Shown piece after piece: positions 35,601 through 50,376 of a stretch of DNA of 64,000 bases (position 1 is its first letter; each line of letters begins with the position of its first letter). Below the pieces are notes generated by a model, which was not told where the DNA came from, searched no databases, and worked only from the letters and a program-made list of their open reading frames with translations. Origin of the DNA: Raphanus sativus (lineage: Eukaryota > Streptophyta > Magnoliopsida > Brassicales > Brassicaceae); contig NC_079517.1 of the NCBI RefSeq assembly GCF_000801105.2, positions 5,704,001 through 5,768,000 of the forward strand. The letters run 5' to 3'. A program made the position numbers and the translations under genes.

Positions 35601-38600
35601 ATTTTGATGCTTCGAGCGGCATGTCAGAAACGGTAAAGAACACAAGATTACCTGCGTATAACATTTTAAGTTTGTAGCAATCTTGTCAACAATAACGTTC
35701 AACAGCATAAGATGATCATCGAGCCCAAGGAGGTCTTTCAATCTGGCATACAATTGCTGCAACAGAACAGTAGTATTAGGAATAGACATGAAACAAAAAA
35801 GTATATAAAAAGGAAACAAGTTTGCATTTACTTTTGATGAATGCATGGCCTGATCACCAACGTAAGATTTTCGGAAATTCTGGAAGAATGTAAGTACCGC
35901 ACGATCAAGCCTTTGTTTACTTATTTCACCATATCGCTGCAGAGATAATGTATTATTTGATTACTTTACAGATGAAAGAAAACAAAACACGTGAAGTACA
36001 GGGTGATCTCAAAACCTTATTACAATATCCCATACAGTTCACTCATAATATTAATATCAAAAACATATCCCTACTCTGTATTCATATATGTGTAACAGTG
36101 TTATACATGATTATGAACATAAGCTAGACTTACTGATTTACCAGCCGTACTTATATATGGTGAGTGTTCAAAAGGAACACTGATAAACATAAATATTGAC
36201 ATACAATCAAGTAGCAAAACAACATTTAGGCAACTCCTATCTTCGTGGTTAAATCCAATTTTAACCAAATTATAGAACTATGCAATCCAACGAGATCATC
36301 TACAAGTATTTTGTTTTTAATTAATCGCAAGCAGATGTCATACATGTCTGTGTAGTCCACTGTCCATGACATTTACTAGCCGCAAAACACGAAAAGAGAG
36401 TTCGGCATCAAGCACCTCTTGCGTCTCCACACTGCCCCATACATTTAATTTCCAATGTTCATATATTGTTTTGTTCCTCAAACAGACCTAAACGCAAAAA
36501 ACAAAAACAAAAAATCTCAAGATTGGATAGCAACTTACCTACAGCCGCTGCACTGCTTGATTTTAACAATAGCAGCAACAATATGAACAACCCATGCCAG
36601 TTTTGCTTCAATAAGTGCCAGTTCAGATTTGTCAGCAAACTGAAGTTTCCCTCTTTCCTGTTACACAATCACTCAGCTCAAGCGATTAGGACACACATAG
36701 AATTGACAGAACATCAATAAGCTCTACACATAAGAACACTGGCTTTACCGTATATGACTGCAGAAGCGGCTCCATTGTGTTTATTATATACATGCCAGTT
36801 CTTTCATACTGCACGATAAGAACCTCAGTTTCAGTTCAATTATATTAAGATTCAGCATTATCCAACAAAATATGTTAACGAAACAAGGGTGTCGTATGCA
36901 ACGCAAAACGAGTAAAAGGATAACCTGAAATCTGCATAGGTACGGAAAGCAATCCAGCCCATCCTGCAGAACTTCAACTTTATCCAAAGGATGCTCAGTA
37001 GGATCATCGGGGATACTAGCCTGGAAAGAGGAAAACAGTAACATATCAAAGAAAACCTACAATTTAGCATGGGGAATCTACCCGAATAAGCAGTATTATA
37101 TACCTGCACAGAATCGAATCTGGAGATGATAAAACCCTCTGTAATTTTAGGTGCAAATTCATCGAGTAGACTTGGTGAATCACCCTTCAAATATGAGACA
37201 GATGCTACTAATTTGGACCACAATCCAAGGAGGTAGTACACGCTGCTGCTGGCCCACTGTAAGAAAAAAAAACTATTTATGGATTTTGCAAAACTAAATA
37301 TAAACTGAATTGAATGGCTATTGCATTTCGCTAATATAAATTCAATTGCTATGATAATCGCAAATATAAGGCATCTGTAGTTTGATTGCTGTTTTGCATT
37401 CGTTAATATAAATTGCGAAAATCTACCTGCCACGACTGGAGAGATTTTAGTGTAAACTCTGCCACCAACTGTATCCAGTCACCGTACCCGTCCATCTTCA
37501 CAAGCTCTGAAAGCTGCAGAGAGCAGATGGATTTATACATACGATTATCAGCCATATAAACCAATAAAGCATGTCTAAATTATAACCTCCAAAAAATTAC
37601 AGTGATACCGCACAATAAATACAATTACATGCTGGCATTAGCATCTTGTTGTCATATACCATTACTAAGGAGCGTCCAGAGAGAAATCAAAGTAATACGA
37701 AGCACCAGAAGATACAAATCAAGCGCCCAGTCTACGATTGTCAACTACCATTTAGGCAAGAGATCCCAGGAAAGAACATCGTTGAAGAGACTAAAACTAT
37801 ATTAGAAACTGTTTATGAGCTATTACTGATTTATAAAGAACATATAGCATCAGTATAGTGAAGCCCACCAACGGTGACATATAGCAAAAGAAACAAGTGT
37901 AAATTTATCCAAGTACACGGATTGTAACATAAAATTCTAGCTATGACACAAATAAAATTATACAAACTGTAATGCGTGAATTAGAAAAGAATTTAGTTGA
38001 CTTTTACCTGATAATTCATCCTAAAACGCCCAAGTAGACGGCAGAACACATGGTAGTTATCATGATCAGCAAGACCTGATTCAACAAAATAATTTGTGTT
38101 GACGAAGACAAGGGGCCGGGATCAGGGAAATAATATATGTAGACGTAAGATCAGTAAGGTATCAAATATCCATTAAAACATAACATCAACACATACGTAG
38201 AGTACAATGTTAACAGACTACATAACTGAGAGGCTCGAATTTCAGTCATGAAGGGTTAGAAAATTGTAAATGACACAGTTCCATACAATGCAACACATAA
38301 GCTTAGGTTTTACAGTCGGGCAGAAAAATTCCAGAGTGTAATACATCAAACATACCTTTTCCTGTTTGAAGAATTTCTTTGGTTCCTATCATCAAATGGG
38401 CTAAAAATTTAGAGCGGGTACCATCATCCGTGAACATAGAGCGTCTTACCGACGCCAATCGCACCAGGCACTCAAGTGCCTAGAAGTTAAAACAGAGAAA
38501 CATTAAGTAGCAAATTTGAAGTCATCTAAAGCTACCTACTGTGTGCTAACTGTAAATGAATTAATCAGATGATCAGTGGTATTAATCAGATGATCAGTGA

Positions 38601-40548
38601 TACCACTGAATTTGAAACACCTGTCCACACAATATACGGGTGGATAGAAATGAACTGAAGATAAAAAATAATTTATGCAAAAGATGCATTTATGCTTCTT
38701 CTCATCAAAAACTGAAAAAAAAAAATTATGGACAGACCTCTTTCGAAAGAGGTGAGTCTGTACTACCATAGTAATCGAAAAATATCTGCAGCGTGGAGGG
38801 ATCCTCCAATACTGACCTCCAGGTCGTTGGAATCTGTAAATTATCGGTAACACAAGGAGTTATAACATCATGAAAATCGAGTACCACATAAACATAGACA
38901 CTAAGAAATAACAAACATGATGAAGATAACCCGATATTGACGATCTACCTGAACTGTACCAACCTCTTCTGTGCTTTCATCAATTGAAGTTCCAACAAAA
39001 TCAAAAGATACACACCTCAGCGCAAGGGAAAGTGCCAATTCTTGTAAACGTCCGACAGCTGATTAACAGATGATGTCTGACTCATTACTATCGAACTAAC
39101 AGGAAAAACAAAATGAAATTCCCATGCCTATGCCTAGCCAAAACATTCTTTAGCATATATTTTCAAGATGGCATTTACAACTCAAAGCTGGCATGACGGA
39201 ATATAATGAAAATCCTGACAAAGATGACTCACCCAACAGTTAGAATTTTCAGAGGTGGTATCCATTATATACAGCCAGCAAAATTCACACATGCGCAACA
39301 AACAATCTAGATTGATGGCATCAATGCATTACAATATGAAGTTCAGAATATTACCATTGCTTTTCAGATAGCTTAATGAAGTTAAAGCTATTCGGAATAT
39401 TTGAAATAAGGATTGATCCCTGAAGTTGCATACAACCCTCCGATGACATGTAGAAGGCAGTCTTGGATTAGGCTAAGAATTGAACAAAAGATAGATGGAG
39501 AAATGTCAAATAAGTATTTCACAAAAGTAAATAAATGGACAATATTTTGTGACACATTCAATATCTAAAATAATGCACGTTGTAACATATACCCGTCTAA
39601 CAAAAACCACCATTTTAAATCTTTAAAAAGTGCATTTGAAATATACATAAAGGAATGGTGGAAACAGGCAGTATAGTTATACAGAGCAACACACTCTTAT
39701 TGTATCTGTAACAGACAGATACTCTAGATCACATAGAAACAAAAGGATGAGGCAACTAAAAACTAATGACTCTGAAGCAATGAGCATGTCATGTCAAGAT
39801 ATTTATTCACCATAAACCACTAACCTGATTCATCTCCTGCACAAGTTGATCCAAAATTCTTAAACCAATAGCATAGTGATCCGAGGAACCCTATTCAAAC
39901 AAAATTTATGGAAGAACATATTCAGCAAGCTCTTGTTAAGAAAATCTGAAACTTCTACAAAAGTAACATTCACATGGGTTTCTGCAATCCACAGAGCACT
40001 AGGAAATAAAGATAATACAGTAACCATACACCCACGAAGATGCACCACCTGTTCCAAGAAGTTTGTTGATTCCGTAACCACATCCCTGAATTTATCACCT
40101 TCTAACCATCCAAACTTTGTGAGCCGGCAAAGCAGTTGAATGAGCGAAGCAATAACAAATGGTTGCATCTCCGGTCCTCTTGTAGCCAGGTAGTTCACTA
40201 TATAAGCTCCTAAACAAAACCAACATAACACCAGTACAAGTAAGTTATTAAATCCCATAAAAGAGATATCTGGTCATTTAGTTTGAGGGGCAGAATAAGA
40301 AGTTTACTGATATCAAGGCGAAGATTCAGCGGAAGGGTATGATCCGTCACTTGCTTCAACAAACTCGAGCTGGCGAGCATTAAGGAATAAGGTTGTGATG
40401 AATTGTCGAGAATGTATTGACATTGCGGTATATAATCCTTATTCACGGAAAAGCATCTCAGACTGTTTTCAGCGTGAGCCCTCTCAGCTGTGTCCTGTGA
40501 GTTGTATAATCTCTCGCATAATGCCTCAAGTTGCGCCAAGCTCTCCAT
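32687..40548 (-). CDS. Exportin-7/RanBP16-like ARM-repeat protein (At5g06120 type)
   Basis: A large gene of about 20 or more exons. The first exon (from 40548) encodes [20 protein letters not shown] and runs through [18 protein letters not shown], the importin-beta N-terminal (Ran-binding) region. The next reads [19 protein letters not shown]. Middle exons include [88 protein letters not shown] and [18 protein letters not shown]. The last exon ends [20 protein letters not shown]. These match the exportin-7/RanBP16 family in order. Such karyopherins move proteins through nuclear pores with RanGTP; the plant cargo is unknown. I read most exons and saw no stop or frameshift. The 5' UTR probably continues to about 41690, perhaps with an intron. 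Confidence 0.9.
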
Positions 40549-42850
40549 CGGTAGCGAAGCAGAATCTGACCAACAAGGTAGAAAAGAATAGATACCACTA
40601 CCATTTTAACAAGAATATTTATATAAGTATTAGTTTATTACAGAGTATCCTGATTTATGAAGTATTCAGTGGCAACAATGAAGAAAATGAATCATTACAA
40701 TAACAATGAATCCACCAAGCTTCAGGAGAAAATCAAATGACACAGTTCCACAATAATCCCAACCCACAATTAAAAAGAAAATGAAATACCAAGATCCAAA
40801 CAGATATGGAACAACATTAACAACGACAAAAGTTTACTAGTAAGTTGACCTTACAAATTGGGTGAGCTACCAGTATACATCACTTAGATGTCATACAATA
40901 GAGAGGAAAAAAGAGAGAGTACACAAGTAGTGATAGAAAAAAAATGATAGCCTAATGGCAGAGTCAAAGCTCCTAACTCTGGATGATGGAAAAAGTATTG
41001 AAGCTGTGTATCAGCTAACTCCAGCTCAGTACCAGGGTTGATTTCTGTTTAAAACGTCAAAAATCAAACTTCAGTTGCCACACAAAACACCATAGATAAG
41101 AGTGAAAGCTACAACTCTATATGAGACACAAGTCACACAAAGTCGAACACTCCTATAAGTTTCTCTAAGTTTAGCACATCAGAAAATATAAGATAATTCG
41201 ACTAGTGATGGAAACGAAGATGTTAAGCACAGACTTGACAATGTCATTCCACCACAACTACATCCTATTGAATCAAGCGAACATAGCTATGCTACGCTAA
41301 GTCATCATACACATTCGATACAGCGCAAGACTGGAACACAGAAAACGGCTACAGTAAAGAAATGAGCTACATAGAAAACCTAGATTTCGTATTTGCAATC
41401 ACAAACTAACCGTTATAAGTAAAACTATACGAATACGATTCATCATCGATCTTCATCACCTCACGAAGCACACGATTGAGGACAATAAACAATCGAGCAA
41501 ATAAAAGATTTGGGAAACAACGATGTGCGAAAACAAACTTTGCCTCACCAGAGAGTGAACTGATAGCAACTCCGATTACGTTATTCGGCAAGTTTTTCCG
41601 GCGAACTGAGACCTCGATCAGCGAAACGTCGTTGGTAACAGCAAGGACGAAGAAGAGACGTGCAGTCTGATCAGGCGAGTGTGCAACTTCCTTTTTGCTT
41701 TTATAGAGACTCGCTCACCTCTACTATCCATCTCGGTTCGTGTTTCATTATGGGCCAAACCTTAATTTAATGGACCTAAGCCTAAAAATATGACGGGCTT
41801 TGCAGTTCTCTAACTGGCCCAACTCTAACGCGAAGGCGGCCGCTAAAAATCTAGCGGTCAAAGACTTTGTCAACAAAACAAATAAACCATTAATATATGT
41901 TTTTTAAAATTAGATTATATAATCTGCTCAAGTTTCTTCATCAACTTCTAATCTACCCCCACCAAACTACAATCGTCTGGACATTGTCGAACATGATTCT
42001 TCTCACCTTAAATATGATTACTAGCGATTATATACATTTTTCAATGATGTGATGTCAAACTACGAGAATTCAATTACGAGTGGTTAAAATAATAAAGTTA
42101 GGGAAAAAATCTCAAAACATTTTCATTACACGGAAACGCTACAAGGAAATTTTGTTTTAAGCAAAAAGATAGGTAGTTATTGATGTTATTATAGTCACTA
42201 GTTATTTTTCGTTGAAATATCTCGAGTGTAAATGGTTGTATACGGCTTAAGTTAACGATTTTAACTATTTGGCTTCTTGTAAATTAAGTCCTGAACGTTT
42301 CTTTGAAAATTTATCTCTTTCTTAATTAGTGAACTTTTTTCTATGCGTTATTAGTAACGTCTGAGCTAGCTTCTCGTATCAAATCTTTAGTAGGCTTGAA
42401 TCCGCCATCATATATTTTTTTATCATTGCTTTTTTAGTTATTCCGCAAAATTATAATATCTACATTGACAACCTAAAAACTAAATGATTGTGATCTGTAA
42501 TCGACCAGTTGATATTGTATAAGGTAGATATAATGTTTGACAACCTAAAAATTAAATGATTCTGATATTAAGGTTGAAAGAATGGTCCAACTATTCGTAT
42601 TTGTTCACTATTATATTGGATTTCTCTTGAAGAGACCAACATGTAAAAACGTTGCCATCCCATTTGTCTAATTTAGAACTTTAACAAAAAGTTGGTATAT
42701 ATAGTTAGTTACATATACATTGGACAAAAGGTATATAAATTAAGAAAATACAAACCCGTAAAAATATATCTTAGATCTATAAGGAAAAACAAACATTTTG
42801 CAATCTGTGATCACATTATTAAGAAAATGCGTATTAAATGAACGTGAAAA
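40549..42850. other. 5' region of the exportin-like gene and spacer to GPAT7
   Basis: The minus-strand leader of the exportin-like gene seems to begin near 41690 (a CT-rich segment with CTTCTTCGTCC). Beyond it lies AT-rich spacer. A short direct duplication of TTGACAACCTAAAAA-type sequence recurs at about 42465 and 42537. No gene was seen. Confidence 0.45.
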
Positions 42851-44832
42851 CTATTTGAAAAAAGGTTTGATAGTGGCGACCACCTTCTTGAATTGGTCGA
42901 GAAACGACAAGTACGACACCGTTCCATCGTTCCCTGCGAGAACTCTGTATTTATCCTTCCTCGTGAAGTTAGTACACTCAAACCCTAACGTAGCCGCCAA
43001 GATTCTCTGTACATAATTAGCCACGTCATAGGGACTCTTCCCAGACGAACACGTTGCCTCCACTTCAAGCTGGTTCAAGAACGTCACCTCGTAAACCGGT
43101 CTTGGGTTCATGAAAAAGAAGATGGGGTCAAAAGCCTTCCATCCTCTAGCGGTAGTCGCGTGAAAGAATCCAACTCTGTAGTTCATTGCCACGGGAACGA
43201 TCTTATCAGTTAACTCCGCGAAGAGCGCGCTAAATCTCAGCAGAAACGGTTCGCGGCAAGTGGTTCCTTCGGGATACACCACTAAGTCCCCGTTAGATAA
43301 CTCTTTCTTGATAATTTCGGCGTCTACATGTCGAACACGAGTTAAACGAAACGTTGGAATCGGAGATAGGATCTCGGACAAGCGAGAAACGGAGTAGGTA
43401 ACGGCCGGGATGCTACGGCCGAGCACATAGGATAATATGACTGGATCCATTACGGTTCTATGAGTGCATACGAATAGTACGCCTAGGTTTCCTGCTGATG
43501 CTGGTGCGGGAGGCTTTCCTTTTACGATGAACCGAATGTTGAATATGCGTGAGACGTAAGGTATGGCCCATAACGGGAGCATGGATCCGATAAAGAGACG
43601 AACCACGGATAGGATTATTCCGAAAGGGATCCAAAGAAGGATGAGGAGTGCGGTGGCTGGTGTCGGCAGCTTCACCAAACGTCCATCGTGGAAGATTACC
43701 GGTAGTAGCTGTACATGCAAACGCTGGACGTTGTAGTTGGATGGAATCGGTGCATGAACTTGCTCCTATATATACACAAGATATACGATAATGAGTTTTT
43801 GGTATGAAATTTTTCTGTTAGTTTTAAACATTTGAGTTTTTGGTATGAATTTTTTATTAAAGCATGGACTATATCTTTAATGAAGTACATTGGCACTTGT
43901 TTAAGAATTTTCTTTTTAATCAAATATACAAAAAGTAATAAAAACATTTTAATTTAAGTTATATAGATGCACAAAAGTTTCCTTTTCTCTAATAAATTTT
44001 TATAACGTAGTGTATCGTAAGATTATGGATAAAAATATATTACACAATTAAACAAAACTATCATATTATCAAAATAATTTTAATTTCTATCTAGCTAGCA
44101 TGCATGAAGTTTAAAACATAATAATTGCTCCACTTAAAAACTGACCCGTAACATTTGAATAAATTTAAATCATATCACAATTAGCTCAAAATTATAAAGT
44201 TTTATTTTTATTTTTTATTTTTCTTAAAGTTTTATTTTCTTAATACTTACCTCACATAAGGATAGGAAATTTGGAGAGCCCGAGATAATCGGTCGCCCAA
44301 GACCTAGTTCAGGTCTTCGATCAACAAACAAGTTAGCCACACTGTTGAAAATGGATCGATCGACGTCGGATTCCTGAATCAAACCGATGGCATAACCGAA
44401 ACGGTTAACGATTATCTCTGTACCGATGACCTCATCGGCTCTAAGATGGTCCTTAGCGAATCTCTCTACCATAACTCGTGGCATTCTTGTGACAACGACT
44501 CTTTTCTCGCAAGAACCAAACACTCTCCAAGCATCCATGCTTATATCGTCCATGTAGAATTTGGGAAGAACGGCTCGAGCCACTGATTCAATCTCCGATT
44601 CGCGCAGACCAGCTGTTGCAACGACGATCATCAACTTAAGGCTACTGTTTCTGTAGCCCAAAACGTCAAGGAGTGCTATGATAGGCCAGAGAAACAGCAG
44701 GAGTGTATAACGAACTAATCCTGATGCCTCTAAAGCCACGAGCATGAAGTAAGCGAAAGGTTTTGGGGTTTTCAGCAGAGTTCCTTCAAGTTCTGACACG
44801 ACCGAATACGATGTTGTCCTTGATGATTCCAT
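42851..44832 (-). CDS. GPAT7: Glycerol-3-phosphate sn-2 acyltransferase, GPAT7 type
   Basis: Two exons, 44251-44832 and 42851-43765, encode 498 residues, the usual size of land-plant GPAT4-8. These ER enzymes acylate sn-glycerol-3-phosphate at sn-2 for suberin and cutin precursors; the GPAT5/7 branch lacks phosphatase activity. The N-terminal HAD-like region reads [13 protein letters not shown], in which the catalytic aspartates of the active DxDGT motif are replaced, as expected for GPAT5/7. Hydrophobic stretches follow at about residues 32-60 and again at 218-250. The acyltransferase blocks are visible: [11 protein letters not shown] (block I), then [18 protein letters not shown] (block III) and [14 protein letters not shown] (block IV). 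The start is ATGGAATCA. Gene order next to LBD33 supports At5g06090. Confidence 0.93.
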
Positions 44833-46260
44833 CACAACTCAATTAATTTTTTAGTTTCTTTGAGTTTCGGTTTGTTTGAATATGAAAAGTATTGGATCAT
44901 AGAGTTAGTTTTTATAAGGTTTGAATTAACTTGTCTCTAATGTAATGTCACACGGCAGTTTATCAGTTTCGCAACCACTTTTATTTTGTTTTGTTGAACG
45001 CGTTAATATATTTGTCGTTGATCAATATATATATATATATTTTTGTAACTTAAAAGGGTTAAATCCAGGTCAATGATGACACAAGCCTAACCCCCGGATG
45101 AAGGTAGTCTTATTGGGTTTTTCGATTCTCTCAAGCGCCACTAAACCACCACCACCGGTTGATCAATATATATTCCTCGATGATACATCAGTTATTCATA
45201 ATTTTCCTGAAGTCAATGTGCAAGGATACTGGACTTCATTTGTTTTGTATTTTCTTTTTGATTGTGATGATACACGTAAGAGTTACAATCAACAAAGCTG
45301 AATAGTGTTTAGCAAAAAAAAAGTAAAGCGGAATAATTTTATGGCTTAACTTTCACCAACCTTTTAGCAAAAAAAAAAAAAAAAGAAGAAGAAGAAACAA
45401 CTTTGACCAAATTGCTTCCGAGTTTTGGTCGGGCTGCACCAATATTAGGTCACGTGTACACCTAAATATTCAAAATAGTATTTTAAATTTAGTGGCACCA
45501 TATGTAATAATAATAGAACACTGACCGTTGACAAAAAGAAAATAATAGAACACTGACCATATGTAAGAACACCGTATATGTGTTTTTCGAAGGTAATATT
45601 TTTAATTTCTTGGCTTTGTATGCGCCTAGATATGAAATTTGTTAGCATGTACATGTGTACACATGTGCAGATGTGAAAATGGATATAATTTTTTTGGCAT
45701 TACTTTAATTGTTTAAGGAAATTGAAGCCGGATTGAAATCAATTCACATACCTATCAAATCGTAGACTTTTCAACGATTTTGATCGACCCTATATTAACA
45801 GATTTTGACAAATTTTATACCAGTCAGATCATGATGTTTTGCTTACGTTGTTCAGTTTTGTTTACCGAAAACATGGTTTAAATTGGGCTTTATGTCATGT
45901 TTAATATGGTGGACAATCTAAATTCAGAAGGGTGTACCTCAAATTTCTATATAGCGATATCGTTGTCTTTGTCCGTTACTATTTATATCTCTACTAAAGG
46001 AAATTCTAGAAGGTAGAAATATAAAAATGTTTCCACATAAAACAACACGTGGAGGACACCGGTTGGGTCTTGGGGTTAAGACCCACCGGGGTTAAGACCC
46101 ACCATAACAAAAAAGGAGAATTTATGAACGAGGCTAATGATACCGACAGGTAGACAAGGCTCGTAGGGTTCACAGGTAACACAGCGTATAAAAAAAGTTT
46201 AAGTTAGTATTAAAATATAATGTCATACTTATATGATTGCAAGCATGATTAGATAAAACA
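44833..46260. other. Intergenic sequence upstream of GPAT7
   Basis: No gene. A repeated GGTTAAGACCCACC motif at about 46050-46105 forms a small hairpin-rich patch. The rest is AT-rich spacer. Confidence 0.45.
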
Positions 46261-47683
46261 TAGGGATGGGCATTTTATCTGATATCGGAAGTCGCGCCCG
46301 AAACCGATCTGAAAAACCCGAACCGAAATCCTAACCAAAATAACAAAATACCCGAATAAATATTGATTTAAGAGAGATTGAATATTCGAACCCGAACGGA
46401 TAATACCCGAACCCGAACGGATAATACCTGAACCCGAATGGATATCCGAAGGTAACCGTACATATATATACTTACCCGTATATTTATAATTTTCATCTCG
46501 GTGTCAAAATAAGTTGTAGCTCATGAGCTAGCTCAGCTCAGCTAAGCTTATTTTTTCATGAGTATGATCTCTATATTTTAAGCTCAATTAATAAATGAGT
46601 TTATTGATCGAACTTAAAAAAGATTACGAGTTATATGAACGATCTTTAATGAACATGAGTTAACTCATGAGCTTATTCAATTAATACTTATAATTAATAT
46701 ATATATATATATATATATATATGGATACCTTCTATTTTTTATGGAAAAGATAATTTCTACATTTATCATATTTATCTTTTAAAATTAAAATGTCAAATAT
46801 ACATAAGTAATATATGAATAAAAAATATTGGACCATTGGTTTTGGCATTTTGCTTTAATTTAATTTATTTTAGGAGTTCAACTTTTTATTTTTGTTTGTT
46901 TTTTTAGTATTTAATATTTATGTTTTGGATTTTTTAATATTTAAATTTGAATAATATTATAGAAGTTATTTTATCACTATTTAATTTAATTTTTTTTTGT
47001 TAGTTCATGAGTTAGCTCATTTAACTCATGATTTAGATGATCTGAGTTCGAGCTTATATATTGAAGCTCATATAATAAATGAACTGAGTTGAACTAGCTC
47101 ATGAAAGACACGAACTAGCTATGAGACGAGCTGAGCTGGGCGAGCTAGCTCATTTTGACACCCCTACTCATTTTATTTAAAATATTTATGTTGATGTCAC
47201 ACATACTTTAAAATTATATAATATACAATATTAATGCCGCACATACTTTAAAATTATATAATATACATATAATTACGGAGAAAAATGATTTGATATTCAC
47301 TTACAATGAATATCAAGCTTTTTGTTTCATGTATTAACAAAAGTTACATCTAAATTCTAAAAATAATAGTCAAATGAATGTCTATTTATTTTTGAAATTT
47401 ACTTCTAAATCTATTAATAATTCATTCTATTAAAAATAAAAAATCAGTTAATCGAAAACTAAATTTTTAAATACACGAACCTTAAAAAATGAAAAGTTAT
47501 TTTTTTCTTTCAAAATCTAAATGTCCGAACCGAACCCGAAATAACCAAATCCGAACTAAAAATACTCGAACCCGATCCAAAGTTCAGAAATACTCGAACG
47601 GATATTATACTCCTATACCGAAATATCCGAAAATCTAAAATACTTAATCCAAACCCGAACGGATATTCGAACGCCCACCCCTA
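46261..47683. mobile_element. Nested MITE-like repeats (CCCGAACGGATA-rich)
   Basis: The outer ends read TAGGGATGGGC (46261) and, inverted, TAGGGGTGGGC (ending 47683). The subterminal parts repeat CCCGAACGGATA-type units. Inside, a second element at about 46498-47166 has inverted ends of the form GGTGTCAAAAT and is filled with AGCTCATGAGCTAGCTC palindromes. The ends look like plant hAT-type MITEs, but I could not find a convincing 8-bp duplication for either. No transposase. Confidence 0.55.
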
Positions 47684-50376
47684 TCAGACCGAGTCGTTAA
47701 TCCCAATTCCTCAACTTTCCCCTCTTGTGTCTCTCGCACACAAAAGAAGAACGTCATATCCACACACACAAACAAATAACGTCATATCAACACACATATA
47801 ATAAACAAAAAACTAAGTGAGGTTTGTGAGCTCTTTCAAATTACAACAGCAGGTTCAATGTTATTGGCATTGGTTCATTGTCGCCGCTTTTTATCTGGTG
47901 TTTCAGTTTCCTATATTGCGCTCCCAACTCGTAAGTGGCAAACAAAGAAAAGGACAATTATAATTATAATAACTACAACTATATGGACTGATTTTTTTTT
48001 TTTTTTTGAAACACAACTATATGGACTGATTATGATCAATAGATTAACAATAATTACAGCTCTATCAGAACAAGGTAGATATAGGGGAGGATGACTCACA
48101 ATTCTACCACGTACAATTTACTAAAGTTAATATCAAGGTAACAAGAAAAATATTAATTCTTTGACTTGGAGTGCACAATGCTGCCGTCTATATGTGAGCT
48201 GGTTAATTTCGGCTCTGAACAGCTTCCAATACAAAATAAATAAACATGTATATAGTAGTATATAATTATATACATAAAACATAAAAAAGATATTTAATGA
48301 TAAGGCTATGAACTCCTTGAAGACAATCTACAAACGAGGAAGAATCCAGAACTTCTTCAAATCTTTTTTTGAATATTGCCAATATCATTATTGATTTGTT
48401 TATTTTTCTGTTTTTGTATTTTTGTATTCTCTTGAATGAACTCAAGGCAAAACAAGTTGATGGGAATAGAGAAAAAGATTAGACATTAAGATAACTACCA
48501 TATTGTTATTATCGGTTTATCCCCTAAGGATTAGGACTTTATACCTTGTATATAGACTACTTTGTACATCAATAAACATACACTTTGCATCCTATTTGCA
48601 ACTTACGGTGTTATGGAAAGCTCTGCGTCAGATCTTCCATATACTCTTCATCTATAGAACAATTCGGGATCATTAATCCCTAATACCAATTTTCGAAAAA
48701 GTAAGAAATCTAAATTATAACATCTATATTCGGTCGAACGAATTTAATACCGATAGTTATATCTGGTCGAGAGGGCCATGACAGTTTTACCCGGTCCAAA
48801 TGGTTATATTAATTAGGAGTTTATGATCAGGCTCTTATATTAATTAGTAGTTTATGATCAAGTTCTAATATCATATTAGATTCATGTTTATCATCTGTTT
48901 CTAACTTAAAATTAATAGGTGATAACTGGATTGTCTCCAACCCTTTTTATTTTAGTATTGGTCTTTTAAAATGTGTGATGCCAATATCATTATTGATTTG
49001 TTTATGATGCCAATACAATATTCCTATTAAAAGTATCTGAAGTTTGGGAGGTATTTGTAATTTGATATGTTTCGTCTGAATAATCAATTATCTGATCTGA
49101 TTCGATTCGTAGACACCATCCAAAAAAATTTAGTTTTTGGACAGAATATACGATTCGATCCATAAAAACTAAAATAAATAAAAATAAAAATAATATAAAA
49201 TGATAAATATTTTATTACAAAAATAAAAAATTGTTTACCTTTTGAAATTTAACTGATCTAATAAATTTAATAAATAAAAATACTGTAAAACTTATATAAA
49301 ATATAATATATATATATATATAGCTTATATATATATATGTGTGTGTCTATAACGGATCAAATTAGTATTTGTGATTTTTTCGTGTCTTATAAATATTGCA
49401 TATTATTGTTTGATTTGCTTCGTAAAATTACATATATCTGTAATTTTCTGTTCGAATCGAAACGAATGACGAATCAAATCAAGATTTATAGAATTTTTAC
49501 TAGCTCTAGACCCTAATAATGGGAGAGTGGCCATTTTCTAATTGGATACTGTACCTTTGTTTGTGTCACCATGCAAAACGGCTGGATTTGCATCTCAACC
49601 AATAATTAATCACTTCCTTAAAGCCTAAAGACTACAACAGTTGAGGAACAAAGAAAAATGCTGAGTTTGGCCAAAACATATCTCTATTTATAATTACTTT
49701 GAAACCAATAAAATAATTAAAAGACACTTTAGGCCACTATATGGTGTGAATGAGCATGAAAATGTAGACCACGACACAGACCCCCAGAAAATAAGCTAGC
49801 CAATTTTTATATTGAAAGTTGTCACTTATCGGATTCAAGAAAAACTAAGGTACCCTGTACCCATATACTCGTTCCATAGTTGACCATAACTTAATATCAT
49901 AAATAAACATTTTCATACATAAAACATTAGCTTTGGAGGATTTATAAACGGTATCACGAAAAGTTATTAAACTATATTACATATATGTTATACTAATCTA
50001 AATTAAAGCAACTGATATAATATTATTAAGTTTTATTTCTGATCGTCTAGAGTTGAGAACCCATCCATATACATACGTCGACTGTAATTAACTATCCATA
50101 TAAAAGATGTATTATAGAGTTTTTCTGCGAAAAAGTGTTATAATAATAGTGTTTGTGAAGCTGTACCTTACTATACCTTTGAACTATTCATGGAATTAAT
50201 CATTCAATTTTAAGTAAAAAGATAAAGTTACTAAGTGATTGATGTTTATCTCAAAAACTAGTTTGTCATACGTCAAAAACTTTTAGTGGTGGGGCTTATA
50301 AAAACTAACGCGTTTTGCCTAAAGCTAACAAAAGAGCAAGAGTAAAACAGAGAGAAAAAAACAAGAAGAAAAATAA
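47684..50376. other. Intergenic sequence before LBD33
   Basis: AT-rich, with a possible decayed LTR-like segment near 48480-48680 (a TATATAGACT motif followed by AATAAACATACAC), not certain enough to annotate. Short direct duplications occur (CCAATATCATTATTGATTTG at about 48375 and 48981). The last 100-300 bp is the LBD33 promoter and leader. Confidence 0.45.

Noticed and set aside
40930..41060. Open minus-strand stretch that could be an extra exon upstream of the exportin-like gene
   Set aside because: No ATG, no recognised motif and no clear splice pairing; it is probably 5' UTR or intron.
48480..48680. LTR-like segment with TATA and AATAAA-type signals
   Set aside because: No matching TG/CA ends with a target-site duplication were found, so the boundaries and identity cannot be supported.
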